A DNA stretch of 64,000 nt from Polyangiaceae bacterium (GCA_013361525.1 JABFXY010000026.1:62001-126000); one strand, 5' to 3'; positions 16,577 through 25,865 are shown, counted from the stretch's first letter. The notes: generated by a model from the sequence alone, not told the origin. Numbers and translations: made by a program.

Positions 16577-17770
16577 GTGACCCTCGCACGCCTCTTCGGA
16601 ACGCTCGCGCTCGGATCGACGCTCGCCGCGTGTGCTCCGCCCGCGCAGCGCGGGATGGTCTACGTCGCGCCGGGGGCGAGCGAGCGGTTCCAGCTCGCGA
16701 TGCGCATGGGGTACCTGGGGACGTTCGACCGCGAGATGGTCCCCGGCCAGGTCCGCCGAGCGATGTTCGAGGATCAGCTGCCCCAGGGCGACGCACGCAC
16801 GGGGCGCGTCGGGGACTACGTGCTCGAAAATGGCCATGTCCTTGCCGCGATCACCGCGATCGACGGCTCGGCTCGCGGTGGAAAGCTCGTCGACCTCGCC
16901 CGCAAACCCAAGAGCCTCGACGGCCTCGACGGGCTCGACCTAGACGTCCTCGGTCAACGTGTCGTCTACGACTCGCTCAAGACGGGCAACGACGACACGA
17001 CGCAGACCGCGTACATCGAGGTCTCCGGGCGCATCGATCGCGCGGCAGCCGACGGCTCGCTGCTCACCGTTTCGACCCGGTACGACGCTGCACCCGGCAT
17101 CGACGGCATCGTCGTCCACACGCACATCAAGCTCGATCGAGGCACCTTGAGCCCGGGGGAGGGCGGACCGGGCCTCCTCGACGAGCAGCTCCGGGCGAAG
17201 AACCCGGAGTCGCCGATCGTGGACGCGACGAACGGCTTCGGCGCCTCGATGGGATCGAGCGGCGCGTACTTGTTTCGTCCCCTCTTCGACGGCGCGACGC
17301 TCACCGCAGAACAGCAAGCGCCGCGCTTCGTGGTGGGCGTGGATCACGCACCGACGCTGGGCGATTCAATCGTCGTTACCCGCATCGTGACGCCCCTCGA
17401 GCGCCCCGACACGGGCGCCCTCGCAGTCGCGGTGGCGAAAACGGAAGGCCGCGGCATCGGCGACATCGAGGTGCGGGTCGCTCCGAAGGGCAAGGGAGCG
17501 CGGTTTCCGAACCGAGGAGACCTCGCCTTCGTCTCTTCGTCCGGCGCGCGCTACGAGGTCTGCGACGTCGATACGAGCGGCGAGGATTCGCACTTCGGGG
17601 CGACCTTGCCCGCCGGGCAATACACCGTGTTCTTCAACAATCGCGAGCTCGCCAGTGCAGGCGCGCCCATCGACATCGAGGCGGACCGGGTCGCGTTCCT
17701 CACCGTCGCGGCGTCGGCCCGCTCCGACGCGGGCGACGTCGCGCCGAGCGCCTGTCCTCTCCGTAGGTAG
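16577..17770 (+). CDS. Lipoprotein, function unknown
   Basis: GTG at 16577 starts a 397-residue protein with a signal peptide and clear lipobox (FGTLALGSTLAAC, Cys19). The mature part is beta-rich with alternating charged and hydrophobic strands (GDYVLENGHVLAAITAIDGS, VSGRIDRAAADGSLLTVSTR, LGDSIVVTRIVTPLE). The C-terminal third resembles a carboxypeptidase-regulatory or transthyretin-like sandwich (IGDIEVRVAPKG, SHFGATLPAGQYTVFFNNR). No catalytic residues can be assigned. It is divergent from the Cys-rich lipoprotein with about 140 bases between the starts. A cell-envelope role is inferred from the signal only. Confidence 0.72.
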   Translation: MTLARLFGTLALGSTLAACAPPAQRGMVYVAPGASERFQLAMRMGYLGTFDREMVPGQVRRAMFEDQLPQGDARTGRVGDYVLENGHVLAAITAIDGSARGGKLVDLARKPKSLDGLDGLDLDVLGQRVVYDSLKTGNDDTTQTAYIEVSGRIDRAAADGSLLTVSTRYDAAPGIDGIVVHTHIKLDRGTLSPGEGGPGLLDEQLRAKNPESPIVDATNGFGASMGSSGAYLFRPLFDGATLTAEQQAPRFVVGVDHAPTLGDSIVVTRIVTPLERPDTGALAVAVAKTEGRGIGDIEVRVAPKGKGARFPNRGDLAFVSSSGARYEVCDVDTSGEDSHFGATLPAGQYTVFFNNRELASAGAPIDIEADRVAFLTVAASARSDAGDVAPSACPLRR

Positions 17771-17840
17771 ATTTCCTGCTCTTTGGGGTATGTCGTCGTC
17801 GTTCGTTTTCGAACGCGAAAGGCGGAGGCATCCCCGGACC

Positions 17841-18497
17841 ATGACGACCCACCAGCATGCGGCGAGCACCTCGAGCACGGTGCAGCTCGACCCCAAGAAG
17901 GCGCGTTTCTTTCGCATCTATCTCAGCACCCTCGCGGCGCTCGGTGTCGGCGTCTGCGTCGCTTCGGCCGTCCTCGGCTGGGGCTTTTGGGGTTGGTTCG
18001 GCGGCGTCTTCCTCCTCGTCGCCGGCGGCGGCGGCCTCGCGGGGATGGCGAAGACAGGTGGGCCGGGCCAGCTCGCCTGCCCCATTTGCACCAAGCCGAT
18101 CGAGGTCATGCAGATCAACGTCGACCGGACGATGCAGTGCCCACACTGCGACACCTACCTCGAGGGCTCGACCCAGATGCAGCGCGTGCCCGACGATCGG
18201 ATCGCGACCCACACGGCGTTCGAGACCCCGCTCCGCGACAATTTCGTTTGGCCCAAGGAGTGTCCCGTCTGCGCCGGTCCCGTCACGGGTACGGTGACGG
18301 TCGAAGGCATGAGCACCGCTGGCGCCGTCGCTTTGGTCGCCGCGCCGATCGCGGTCGCACGCGTCACCAAGGTCGAGGCGCCGTGCTGTGACCAGCACAA
18401 GGACGGCGTTTCGCTGCGGCGTGAAGGCTCGAACACCATCATCGCCTTCCGTTCGATTCACTATTGGCGGGAGTTCCGCGCGCTGAACGGCGCCTGA
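17841..18497 (+). CDS. Membrane protein with zinc-ribbon-like Cys pairs
   Basis: The ATG at 17841 gives 218 residues; an in-frame ATG at 17790 would add 17 polar residues and cannot be excluded. Two adjacent hydrophobic segments (IYLSTLAALGVGVCVASAVL and WGWFGGVFLLVAGGGGLAGM, about 28-73) form a membrane hairpin. The cytosolic remainder has four Cys pairs: CPIC, CPHC, CPVC and CC, which would build two zinc ribbons. No enzyme motif is seen. The neighbours (a lipoprotein and tRNA-modification enzyme) give no functional hint. The gene is real on coding bias; the role is unknown. Confidence 0.65.
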   Translation: MTTHQHAASTSSTVQLDPKKARFFRIYLSTLAALGVGVCVASAVLGWGFWGWFGGVFLLVAGGGGLAGMAKTGGPGQLACPICTKPIEVMQINVDRTMQCPHCDTYLEGSTQMQRVPDDRIATHTAFETPLRDNFVWPKECPVCAGPVTGTVTVEGMSTAGAVALVAAPIAVARVTKVEAPCCDQHKDGVSLRREGSNTIIAFRSIHYWREFRALNGA

Positions 18498-18545
18498 ATC
18501 GCTCGCGCTCGCGCCCCCCTTTTGCAATAACGCGCGCCGTAGACC

Positions 18546-19511
18546 ATGCGCGCGCCCGTCGACGACCTCGCGATCGACCGCGCCGCCGAGATCCTTCGGC
18601 GGGGCGGTCTCGTCGCGTTTCCGACCGAGACCGTCTACGGCCTCGGGGCTCGCGCTGATCGAGACGACGCGGTCACGAAGATCTACGAGGCGAAGGGCCG
18701 CCCCGCCGAGAACCCGACCATCGTTCACGTCGCGAGCTCGGATGCCGCGTTCGAGCTCGCGCACCATGCGAGTGACGAGGCGCGCGCGCTCGCAAAGTCG
18801 TTTTGGCCCGGACCGCTCACGCTCGTCGTTCGCGCTAGGCCGGGTGCGGTTTCCGCCATTGCGACGGCGGGCGGCGACACCGTCGCATTGCGCGTTCCGA
18901 CGCACCCGGTTGCGCGCGCATTGCTCGAGCGAGCCAATCTCCCCATTGCTGCGCCGAGCGCCAATCGATCCACGGCCATTTCACCGACGACGGCGGAGCA
19001 CGTCGAAAAGAGCCTCGGCAGCGACGTCTTCGTGCTCGACGCGGGGCCGACGGGGTTCGGTATCGAGTCGACGATCGTCGACGTCTCGTCGTCGCCGCCG
19101 GTCGTTTTGCGCAAAGGGTCGATCACGCTCGCCGAGCTGCGGAGCGTCGTTCCTTCCATCGAAGATCGTTCGGCCCGCGCCGCGCTCGAAGGAGTGCGCA
19201 TGCAAGCGCCGGGCATGATGGCGAAGCATTACGCGCCGAAAGTACCGCTATCGCTCGAAACTTCGAGCCACATCGCGGATGCGATTGGATCGCGCACGGG
19301 CTTCTTGCTGTTTGAGGGCACCGTGGCTCCGGCAGACGCTGCGCACGTCGAGCGCCTGCCGGTCGAGCCGAAGGGTTATGCGAGCGGTCTATACGCGTGC
19401 CTCCATCGCCTGGAGGACGCGGACGTCGACGCGATCATCGTCGAGCGTCCGCCGTCCGAACCGGCGTGGGCCGCGGTGCTCGACCGATTGGGTCGAGCGT
19501 CGTCTCGGTAG
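18546..19511 (+). CDS. tsaC: L-threonylcarbamoyladenylate synthase (Sua5/YrdC type)
   Basis: The 321-residue protein makes threonylcarbamoyl-AMP from threonine, bicarbonate and ATP, the first step of t6A37 tRNA modification in the cytoplasm. It carries the YrdC domain: GGLVAFPTETVYGLGARAD near the N-terminus, KIYEAKGRPAENP at about 45-57, WPGPLTLVV and the SANRS motif. A C-terminal Sua5 extension is present (GMMAKHYAPKVPLSLE and on), so this is the long Sua5/YwlC form rather than the short TsaC form. Length fits the family. It stands alone; the following gene is convergent, 30 bases away. Confidence 0.93.
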   Translation: MRAPVDDLAIDRAAEILRRGGLVAFPTETVYGLGARADRDDAVTKIYEAKGRPAENPTIVHVASSDAAFELAHHASDEARALAKSFWPGPLTLVVRARPGAVSAIATAGGDTVALRVPTHPVARALLERANLPIAAPSANRSTAISPTTAEHVEKSLGSDVFVLDAGPTGFGIESTIVDVSSSPPVVLRKGSITLAELRSVVPSIEDRSARAALEGVRMQAPGMMAKHYAPKVPLSLETSSHIADAIGSRTGFLLFEGTVAPADAAHVERLPVEPKGYASGLYACLHRLEDADVDAIIVERPPSEPAWAAVLDRLGRASSR

Positions 19512-19541
19512 CGCGCGGTCATCCCGCGCAAGCTCGCTCAA

Positions 19542-20057
19542 TCAGGCAGCGCAGAGACCGTCGCCGCCGCAAACGCCGGAGCAGCAGTCGGCGGCGTTCG
19601 TGCAAGCCGAGCCGTCGGGGATGCAGCCGCAATACGCATCGCTCGCACAGAACCCCGAGCAGCAGTCGACATCCTCGACGCAGCCCATGTTGTCCGGAAC
19701 ACATCTGCAGACTCCGAACGGGTCGCAGCTGCCCGAGCAGCACTCGGGGTCGTCATCGCATCGCGCGCCGTCTTCACCGCACGCCGCACCACCCGCGCCG
19801 CCCTCTGCCGAACCGCCATTGGCGGCGCCGCCATTGGCCGCGCCGCCATCTGCGGCACCGCCATTCGCTGCACCGCCGGCTCCTCCCGCTGACGGGTCGC
19901 CGCCCACAGCCGATCCTCCGTTCGCCGATCCACCACCGCCGCCCGATGCAGGCGAGCCACCGCCACCCGAGCCGCCGCCCGAATCGTCCGAGCATCCCAG
20001 CCATAACGAGAGCGCGGCAACGAACGGCACGAGCCTCTCTGTGTTTTCGACATGCAC
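19542..20057 (-). CDS. Gly-rich, Cys-knot lipoprotein
   Basis: This 171-residue protein begins at GTG 20057, with GGAGG only three bases upstream, an unusually short spacing; the ATG at 20053 is better placed but opens a non-coding-like frame. A signal peptide with a possible lipobox (VAALSLWLGC) is followed by about 65 residues of Gly/Ala/Asn/Ser low-complexity linker (GGAANGGAADGGAANGG). Three CC-type knottin units follow (CDDDPECCSGSC, CVEDVDCCSGFC, CTNAADCCSGVC). The linker plus Cys-knot layout suggests a surface-displayed small module. It is related in style to the protein at 15271-16434. Function unknown. Confidence 0.7.
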   Translation of the reverse strand: MHVENTERLVPFVAALSLWLGCSDDSGGGSGGGGSPASGGGGGSANGGSAVGGDPSAGGAGGAANGGAADGGAANGGAANGGSAEGGAGGAACGEDGARCDDDPECCSGSCDPFGVCRCVPDNMGCVEDVDCCSGFCASDAYCGCIPDGSACTNAADCCSGVCGGDGLCAA

Positions 20058-20230
20058 TTTCCTCCCGAAGCAAACGTGTGACGCTAGCGCGAAGCTCGAT
20101 CCGTTCGACAGTGGCCTCAGCGCAATATGCCCAGCTCGACATCACACCGAGATCGAAGCGATCACGCGGCATCCGCGCGGATGACCCTTCCCAAGATCGC
20201 GATCGTCGTTCATGGTTGCGGGGTCCGAGC

Positions 20231-21379
20231 ATGGCCCGCCGCCCCGTCCGCAGAGCCGCCGCAACCATCGCGCTCGCAAGCGTGACCGTCGGCACCTTCG
20301 CGCTCGCGACGCCCGGGCCTGCCTCGGCGGAGATGCTGCTCGAGCAGCCGCCGCGCGAGGTCGAGTTCCGGCTCGACGTGCCCCGACGCCTCGCCTCCGT
20401 CGATCTGTTGCAAACGCTCCGTGAGGTCGAGCACGACCGCCTCGGCCCGATGCGCCTCTACACGACGGGCCGCTTCGGCACGTGGATTCGCGAGCCGCGC
20501 TGGTCCCTCGCATGGAATCCGCTCGCCGATGGTGGAGAAGCCGGCCCGCCGGCGCTCACGTTCGAGTCGGAGATCCCCATCGACTTCGATCTCACCGGCG
20601 AGCAGGCCGAGCCGATCCCGTTCGAGGTCCCGGAGCTCGACATCGTGCGCGAGCGCAAGTGGATGAGCCGCTTCGACTTCGGCGTGCGGCCGAGCTTCGA
20701 CACGACCGGCTTCGGCCTCAAGACCGACGGCTTCTCCAATGTGTTTCGCTTCCCTTCGCTGAAGCCCGTCGTCGATTGGCGATGTCGTCGCAAGCCGGTG
20801 CAGATCCTCCGCTCCGGCGGCGAAGGTGACCGCTTCGATCTCGTTCGCTGCGACGGAAGCGTGGCCCCGGAAGCGCTCGACCGCCTATCGATCCTCGCGC
20901 GCCCGCCCGAGGTCGCGCGACCCGGCGACGTGCTCCCCGACGAGCCGGCAGCCGAAGCGTGGAGCAGCCGTCGCGAATGGACCAACGGCGTTCGAGTCGT
21001 GCACCCACGCCTCGTCTGGGCCCTGCAGCAAATCGCCGACGCGTTCCCCCGCAAGGCGGTCGTCCTCTACAGCGGCTATCGCCCGCTCGCCGAGGTCAAC
21101 GACGGCAGCGGCCATCGCAGCTTCCACGCCGACGGCCGCGCCCTCGACATCGCGGTGCACAAGGTCTCGAACGACGACCTCTTCCGCGTCTGCACGAAGC
21201 TCAAGGGCATCGGCTGCGGCTTCTACCCGAACCACAAGTTCGTCCACATCGACGTCCGCCGCGCCGGCCCCGGCGAGGCATTCTTCATCGACGGATCGAA
21301 CCCGGGTGAGCCGGCGAAATACCTGACCGACTACCCGGGCCTCGTCGAGAGCGGCAAGCTCATCAAAGCCGCCAAGTAG
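20231..21379 (+). CDS. Secreted M15-like (D-Ala-D-Ala carboxypeptidase-type) peptidase
   Basis: The ATG at 20231 gives 382 residues with a signal peptide (ALASVTVGTFALATPGPASA). The C-terminal 130 residues carry the M15/DUF882-type motifs: SGYRPLAEVN, SFHADGRALDIAV (H299, D306) and KFVHIDVR (H339), matching the SxHxxGxAxD and HxD zinc ligands of this family. These enzymes cleave peptidoglycan peptide cross-bridges in the periplasm. The N-terminal 230 residues are beta-rich and unassigned, so the protein is much longer than a minimal YcbK/DUF882 peptidase. It ends just before a long inverted repeat. Confidence 0.82.
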   Translation: MARRPVRRAAATIALASVTVGTFALATPGPASAEMLLEQPPREVEFRLDVPRRLASVDLLQTLREVEHDRLGPMRLYTTGRFGTWIREPRWSLAWNPLADGGEAGPPALTFESEIPIDFDLTGEQAEPIPFEVPELDIVRERKWMSRFDFGVRPSFDTTGFGLKTDGFSNVFRFPSLKPVVDWRCRRKPVQILRSGGEGDRFDLVRCDGSVAPEALDRLSILARPPEVARPGDVLPDEPAAEAWSSRREWTNGVRVVHPRLVWALQQIADAFPRKAVVLYSGYRPLAEVNDGSGHRSFHADGRALDIAVHKVSNDDLFRVCTKLKGIGCGFYPNHKFVHIDVRRAGPGEAFFIDGSNPGEPAKYLTDYPGLVESGKLIKAAK

Positions 21380-21408
21380 CTGCCGGCAACCTTCGCGCAC
21401 GAAGCGCG

Positions 21409-21523
21409 GAGGGGACGCCAAGGACGCCAAGGGCAGAAGGAGAAAGAAAAGGGTTTCGTTCGAAACCCAAAATCCTCTCTCTCCTCTTCCTCTCTCTCCC
21501 CTTGGCGCCCTTGGCGACCCCTC
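21409..21523. repeat. Long inverted repeat at a convergent junction, copy A
   Basis: Arms of 24 bases (21409-21432 and 21500-21523) are complementary at 22 of 24 positions, with core GCCAAGGRCGCCAAGG. The interior is a purine-rich then pyrimidine-rich tract around a perfect hairpin GGGTTTCGTTCGAAACCC. The element fills the gap between the convergent genes ending at 21379 and 21535. It could fold as a very stable hairpin on either RNA strand and so serve as a bidirectional terminator or 3' end protector. A second copy is at 24738-24851. Confidence 0.85.
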
Positions 21524-21534
21524 TCGTTCTCTTC

Positions 21535-22467
21535 TCAGAAGCCGGCGGCTTGTTTCAGCGCCCAGCCGAGGACGACGGCGAGATCTCGTTCGGTCGATTG
21601 AGCGCTGATCTTCACTTCGGCGCCGCTCGACTTGGCGCTCAGGGTCTTGAGGATGCGGTCGACCTCTTTCGGCGCGCCCTTCGGGACGTTGACGAAGGCG
21701 CTGATCGCGTTGGCCGCCGCGGCGACCTGCTCCGCCTCTTTCTGGCTGCCCATCTCGACCGTCGTCGTCGCGGTGAGGTTGCCGCCCGACGCCGCGAGCG
21801 TGAGCTCGCCGTTGCGGACGGTCATCTTGTCGACGGGAAGCTGCTTGCCCCAGACGACCGATAGTGCGGCGTTCGAGTCGAGCTTGCCGATGCGACCGCC
21901 GACCTTCGACTTGCTCAGGCCGCCTTTGCCGCCCGTCATCTTCTCGAGGAGCGCCTTGTTGTCGGGGTCGGTCGCGACGACCAGCACGTCACCGGTGAGC
22001 CACGCGAAGTAGAGCGTGTCGCCCGATTTGTCGTTCTTCACCTCGGTGATGCTGCCGGTCTTCTTCGAGCTGACCGTCGCCTTGTTGCTGCTCTTCGCGA
22101 TCTTCGACACGCAATCGAGCAGCTTTTGCTCCGTCACGCCGTTCATCGCGATGAAGATCGCGCCTTCGTCCTTCGCGCCCACGCCGACGGTGGCGTCATC
22201 GAACGCCGTTACCGGGTCGATCCCGCACTCTTTTTTCACCTTGTCGATGCCGTCGCCGAACTTCCCGCCCATCTTCAGGAGCTCGGGAAACACCTTCTTG
22301 AAGGTTTCGGTCGAGCGCACGCTCTTGAGGTTGCTCGTCCCGAGGACCTCGATGTCCGATGGAAGGTTGGCCGTCGCGGCGGTGAACGATTTCGTCGCGG
22401 CGGAAGCGGCGGACGAGACGAACAAGAACGCGAAGGCCGACAGCACCAACAGCGCAAGCTTCTGCAT
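21535..22467 (-). CDS. Secreted protein of unknown function
   Basis: The start at 22467 has a GAGG ribosome site six bases upstream. The 310-residue product has a classical signal peptide (MQKLALLVLSAFAFLFVSSAASA). The mature protein is alpha/beta, Lys-rich for this genome (ATKSFTAATANLPSDIEVLG, FKKVFPELLKMGGKFGDGID), with a single conserved-looking Cys pair. It resembles periplasmic proteins that carry repeated DUF3352-like alpha/beta units, but that is only an impression. It has no catalytic motif. It is convergent with the M15-like peptidase gene across the inverted repeat, and divergent from prkA with about 190 bases between. Confidence 0.7.
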   Translation of the reverse strand: MQKLALLVLSAFAFLFVSSAASAATKSFTAATANLPSDIEVLGTSNLKSVRSTETFKKVFPELLKMGGKFGDGIDKVKKECGIDPVTAFDDATVGVGAKDEGAIFIAMNGVTEQKLLDCVSKIAKSSNKATVSSKKTGSITEVKNDKSGDTLYFAWLTGDVLVVATDPDNKALLEKMTGGKGGLSKSKVGGRIGKLDSNAALSVVWGKQLPVDKMTVRNGELTLAASGGNLTATTTVEMGSQKEAEQVAAAANAISAFVNVPKGAPKEVDRILKTLSAKSSGAEVKISAQSTERDLAVVLGWALKQAAGF

Positions 22468-22653
22468 ACAGTCCCTCTTCGGGGAGTCCCCCGACCGTGG
22501 CCGCGGGCTACCGCCCGCGTAGGCATCGATGACGCGCGCCTCAGGTAGCGGGCGTCAGACGGATCAAGCCTAGAGCCTATTCGTTGTTTTGCTACTCTCA
22601 GGGAGCCTCGCCGCCACGGCAGGTTTGCCCACCCCGAAAGAGGAAAGCCCGGA

Positions 22654-24711
22654 ATGAGCGACACAGCGAGCTCGATGGTTTCGAAGATCGCCGCGATGCA
22701 GGACTACGACCTGTACCGGGACCTGTCCTGGGAGGGGAGCTTCGAGGACTACCTCGAGATCGTCCGCAAGAACCCGCAGGTCACGCGTAACGCGTTCCAA
22801 CGCGCTTACGACATGATCATCCGCTACGGCACGGAGGAGTACACCGACGTCAAGAAGAAGCTGATTCGATACAACTTCTTCAAGGACGAGATCGACGGTG
22901 GAAAAGACGCCGTCTTCGGCTTGGACATCCCGCTCATGCGGCTCGTCCACGTCCTCAAGGCTGCGGCAGAGGGCTACGGCCCCGAAAAGCGCGTCATCCT
23001 TCTGCACGGGCCCGTCGGCTCGGCGAAGTCGACGATCGCGCGCCTCCTGAAGAAGGGCCTCGAGCACTACTCTCGGACGACCGACGGAGCGCTCTACACG
23101 TTCGACTGGGTGCACCTCGCCGACATCGGCATGACCAGCATCGAGGCGGAGCGTTTCCCGAGCCCGATGCACGAGGAGCCGCTGCGCCTCATCCCGCTCG
23201 AGTGGCGTGAGCGCGCGATCCGCGAGCTCGGCCTGTCCAACGATCGCTTCCACGTGCGGGTCACCGGCGACCTCGATCCGGCGAGCCGCTTCGTCTTCAA
23301 GAAGCTGATGGACAAGTACAAGGGCGACTGGGCGGAGGTGATGCAGCACATCCGCGTGAAGCGCCTCGTCTTGTCGGAGAAGGATCGCGTCGGTATCGGC
23401 ACCTTCCAGCCGAAGGACGAGAAGAACCAGGACTCGACGGAGCTCACCGGCGACATCAACTACCGAAAGATCGCCGAGTACGGCACCGACTCCGACCCCC
23501 GCGCGTTCAACTTCGACGGCGAGTTCTGCGTCGCGAACCGCGGCATCGTGGAGTTCATCGAGATCCTGAAGCTCGACGTCGCCTTCCTCTACGACCTTCT
23601 CGGCGCGACCCAAGAGCACAAGATCAAGCCGAAGAAGTTCGCGCAGACCGACATCGACCAGGTGATCATCGGGCACACCAACGAGGCCGAATACAAGAAG
23701 CTCATGAACAACGAGTTCATGGAGGCCTTGCGCGACCGCACGATCAAAATCGACATCCCCTACATCACGAAGATCACGGAGGAGATCCGGATCTACGACA
23801 AGGACTTCAACAAGGAGCGCATCCGCGGCAAGCACATCGCCCCGCACACGCTCCAGGTCGCCGCGATGTGGGCCGTCCTGTCACGCCTCGAGGACCCCAA
23901 GAAGCACAACCTGAGCCTGCTTCAGAAGATGAAGCTCTACGACGGCAAGGTGTTGCCCGGCTACACGCAGGACACCGTCAAAGAGCTCCGCAAAGAGACG
24001 CAGCGCGAGGGTATGACCGGGATCAGCCCGCGCTACGTGCAGGACAAAATATCGAACGCTCTGGTCAACGAGATCGGGGAGGGGACCATCAACCCCTTCA
24101 TGGTCCTCGCCGAGCTCGAGAAGGGCCTCCGCCACCACTCGCTCATCACGAACGAGGAGGAGAAGAAGCGGTACGCCGAATGCATCGGAATGGTGAAGCG
24201 CGAATACGAGGAGATCGTGAAGAACGAGGTCCAGCGCGCCATCAGCGCCGATGAAGAAGCCATCGAGAAGCTGGCGGCGAACTACATCGACGCGATCAAG
24301 GCCTACGTCCTCAAGGAGAAGGTGAAGGACCGCTTCACCGGCCAGGACGTCGAGCCCGACGAGCGTCTCATGCGCAGCGTCGAGGAGAAGATCGAGATCC
24401 CGGAGAACCGGAAGGACGACTTCCGCCGCGAGATCATGAACTACATCGGCGCGCTCGCGGTCGACGGCAAGAAGTTCGAGTGGCACACGAACGACCGCCT
24501 GCGCCGCGCGCTGGAGCTGAAGCTCTTCGAAGATCAGAAGGACGCGATCAAGCTCCAGACCCTGGTGTCGAACGTCATCGACAAGGAGACGCAGGAGAAG
24601 ATCGACATCATCAAGACGCGGATGATGAAGTACTTCGGTTACAACGAAGTCAGCGCGCGCGACGTCCTCGACTACGTCGCCAGCATCTACGCCCGCGGCG
24701 ACGCCAAGTAG
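22654..24711 (+). CDS. prkA: PrkA-family serine protein kinase
   Basis: The 685-residue protein is collinear with PrkA/YeaG. It has an N-terminal AAA-type region with P-loop GPVGSAKST at 119-127, the characteristic long insert and a C-terminal kinase-like domain. Characteristic runs are [39 protein letters not shown] and [18 protein letters not shown]. PrkA is a stress and stationary-phase regulator; it has been reported both as a kinase and as an ATP-dependent protease. Genomes usually place it beside a DUF444 (YeaH) gene and SpoVR; neither is present in the flanks here. GAGGA precedes the ATG. Codons are strongly biased, suggesting high expression. Confidence 0.95.
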   Translation: MSDTASSMVSKIAAMQDYDLYRDLSWEGSFEDYLEIVRKNPQVTRNAFQRAYDMIIRYGTEEYTDVKKKLIRYNFFKDEIDGGKDAVFGLDIPLMRLVHVLKAAAEGYGPEKRVILLHGPVGSAKSTIARLLKKGLEHYSRTTDGALYTFDWVHLADIGMTSIEAERFPSPMHEEPLRLIPLEWRERAIRELGLSNDRFHVRVTGDLDPASRFVFKKLMDKYKGDWAEVMQHIRVKRLVLSEKDRVGIGTFQPKDEKNQDSTELTGDINYRKIAEYGTDSDPRAFNFDGEFCVANRGIVEFIEILKLDVAFLYDLLGATQEHKIKPKKFAQTDIDQVIIGHTNEAEYKKLMNNEFMEALRDRTIKIDIPYITKITEEIRIYDKDFNKERIRGKHIAPHTLQVAAMWAVLSRLEDPKKHNLSLLQKMKLYDGKVLPGYTQDTVKELRKETQREGMTGISPRYVQDKISNALVNEIGEGTINPFMVLAELEKGLRHHSLITNEEEKKRYAECIGMVKREYEEIVKNEVQRAISADEEAIEKLAANYIDAIKAYVLKEKVKDRFTGQDVEPDERLMRSVEEKIEIPENRKDDFRREIMNYIGALAVDGKKFEWHTNDRLRRALELKLFEDQKDAIKLQTLVSNVIDKETQEKIDIIKTRMMKYFGYNEVSARDVLDYVASIYARGDAK

Positions 24712-24737
24712 GCGCCTCGGGCTGGTGAACCCACCAA

Positions 24738-24851
24738 GAGGGTCGCCAAGGGCGCCAAGAGAAGAAGAGGGAGAAGAGCGAGAGATGTTTTTTCTCGCTA
24801 TTCAAACCCTCTTCTTCCTTTTCTGCCCTTGGCGCTCTTGGCGACCGTCTC
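24738..24851. repeat. Long inverted repeat at a convergent junction, copy B
   Basis: The arms share the core GGTCGCCAAGGGCGCCAAG with copy A. The left arm is 24738-24761 and the right arm 24826-24851. The interior again has a purine-rich then pyrimidine-rich layout with a small hairpin AGCGAGA/TCTCGCT around a T-run. The element lies between prkA and the convergent LysR gene, whose last ~16 codons and stop lie inside it. Same family as 21409-21523. Confidence 0.85.
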
Positions 24852-25782
24852 TCGTCTTCGGCTGAGTATCTCCGAGCGCTGCAATGACCGCGTCGCGGAA
24901 GGCGCGTGAGCCTTCGTCGCGGTGGGTGCGCTCGTGCCACTGGAGCTGGAGCGGGAAGCGCACCGGGGGGAAGGGGGTGTCGACGATCGTGAGGTCGAGG
25001 CGCGGGCAAAGCGTCTCTGCGAGGCGGCGCGGTAGGCCGACGGCGAGATCGCTCGACGACGCCAAGATCGCCGCTGCCGCGAATGTCGGGACGGTCACCA
25101 CGATGTCGCGGACGAAGCCGTGCGAGCGCATGTGCTCCTCGGCGATGCGATGGCCGAGGCCTTTGCGTCCGAGCGCGAGGTGGATGTCGATGTGGCGCAG
25201 GCTCGCGACCTCCCCGGCCATCTTGCGCGGATCGAGCTTCAAGAACGGGTGCCCCTTGCGCAGGACGAGCACGCCCTCGTCGACATAGAGCGCGGTCGCG
25301 TAGAGCCCTGCCGAATCGGGGCTCGGTGGGCTGATCGCCGCGTCGACCTCGCCGGTCGCGAGGCCGTCGGTCGCGAGCAGGGTGTCGATGCTCACGACGC
25401 GCAGGCCCGCGCGCGGCATGCGTTTGCCGAGCTCGTCCACGACGCGCGTGATCCCCGATGCTTGATCCGCATCTCCCATCGCGATCACGAACACACGCGT
25501 CGTCGTTTTTGGATCGAAACCCTCCGACCCGAACGTCGCTCGGACCGTCGAGACGATCTCCGCGAGCTTCGGCGCGAGCTCGAGCGCGCGCGGTGTCGGC
25601 GACAGGCCCCGCCCGCTCCGAACGACGAGCGGATCCCCGAATGCATCTCGAAGCCGCGACAGCGCATTGCTGATGGCCGATTGCGTGACGTTGAGACGCG
25701 TCGCCGCGGCGGTCGCGCTGCGCGTCTCGAGGACGGTGTGCAGCACGACGAGCAGGTTCCAATCGAAGGTGTCCAGATTCAC
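24802..25782 (-). CDS. LysR-family transcriptional regulator
   Basis: GTG at 25782 starts a 326-residue regulator. The N-terminus LDTFDWNLLVVLHTVLETRS and the helix-turn-helix AAATRLNVTQSAISNALSRL are typical of the NodD/LeuO-like LysR group; residues 95-300 form the periplasmic-binding-protein-like effector domain. It is divergent from a flavin monooxygenase gene with 83 bases between the starts, the classic arrangement for a LysR regulator and its target. The C-terminal ~16 residues (TRDGRQERQGQKRKKR) are coded by the right arm of a dispersed inverted repeat, so the original stop was probably replaced. The effector is unknown. Confidence 0.92.
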   Translation of the reverse strand: MNLDTFDWNLLVVLHTVLETRSATAAATRLNVTQSAISNALSRLRDAFGDPLVVRSGRGLSPTPRALELAPKLAEIVSTVRATFGSEGFDPKTTTRVFVIAMGDADQASGITRVVDELGKRMPRAGLRVVSIDTLLATDGLATGEVDAAISPPSPDSAGLYATALYVDEGVLVLRKGHPFLKLDPRKMAGEVASLRHIDIHLALGRKGLGHRIAEEHMRSHGFVRDIVVTVPTFAAAAILASSSDLAVGLPRRLAETLCPRLDLTIVDTPFPPVRFPLQLQWHERTHRDEGSRAFRDAVIAALGDTQPKTRDGRQERQGQKRKKRV

Positions 25783-25786
25783 GGTG

Positions 25787-25813
25787 GTGATGAACTCTAT
25801 TACGAAACATCAC
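25787..25813. promoter_or_regulatory. Candidate LysR operator
   Basis: The LysR/monooxygenase divergent gap contains GTGATG and its exact inverse CATCAC separated by 15 bases. The inverted repeat includes an AT-rich centre and T-N11-A spacings as in LysR boxes. The position next to the regulator's own start fits autoregulation. This is inference from one short repeat. Confidence 0.4.
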
Positions 25814-25865
25814 TGGTCGTGTTCACGATACGGACCCATCGTTTGCTTCGAGGAGAGGTGAACGA

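Noticed and set aside
20051-20053. ATG at 20053 as the start of the Cys-knot lipoprotein
   Set aside because: It has better ribosome-site spacing but lies in a different frame, giving an Arg/Ala-rich product without the signal peptide; GTG 20057 gives the lipoprotein.
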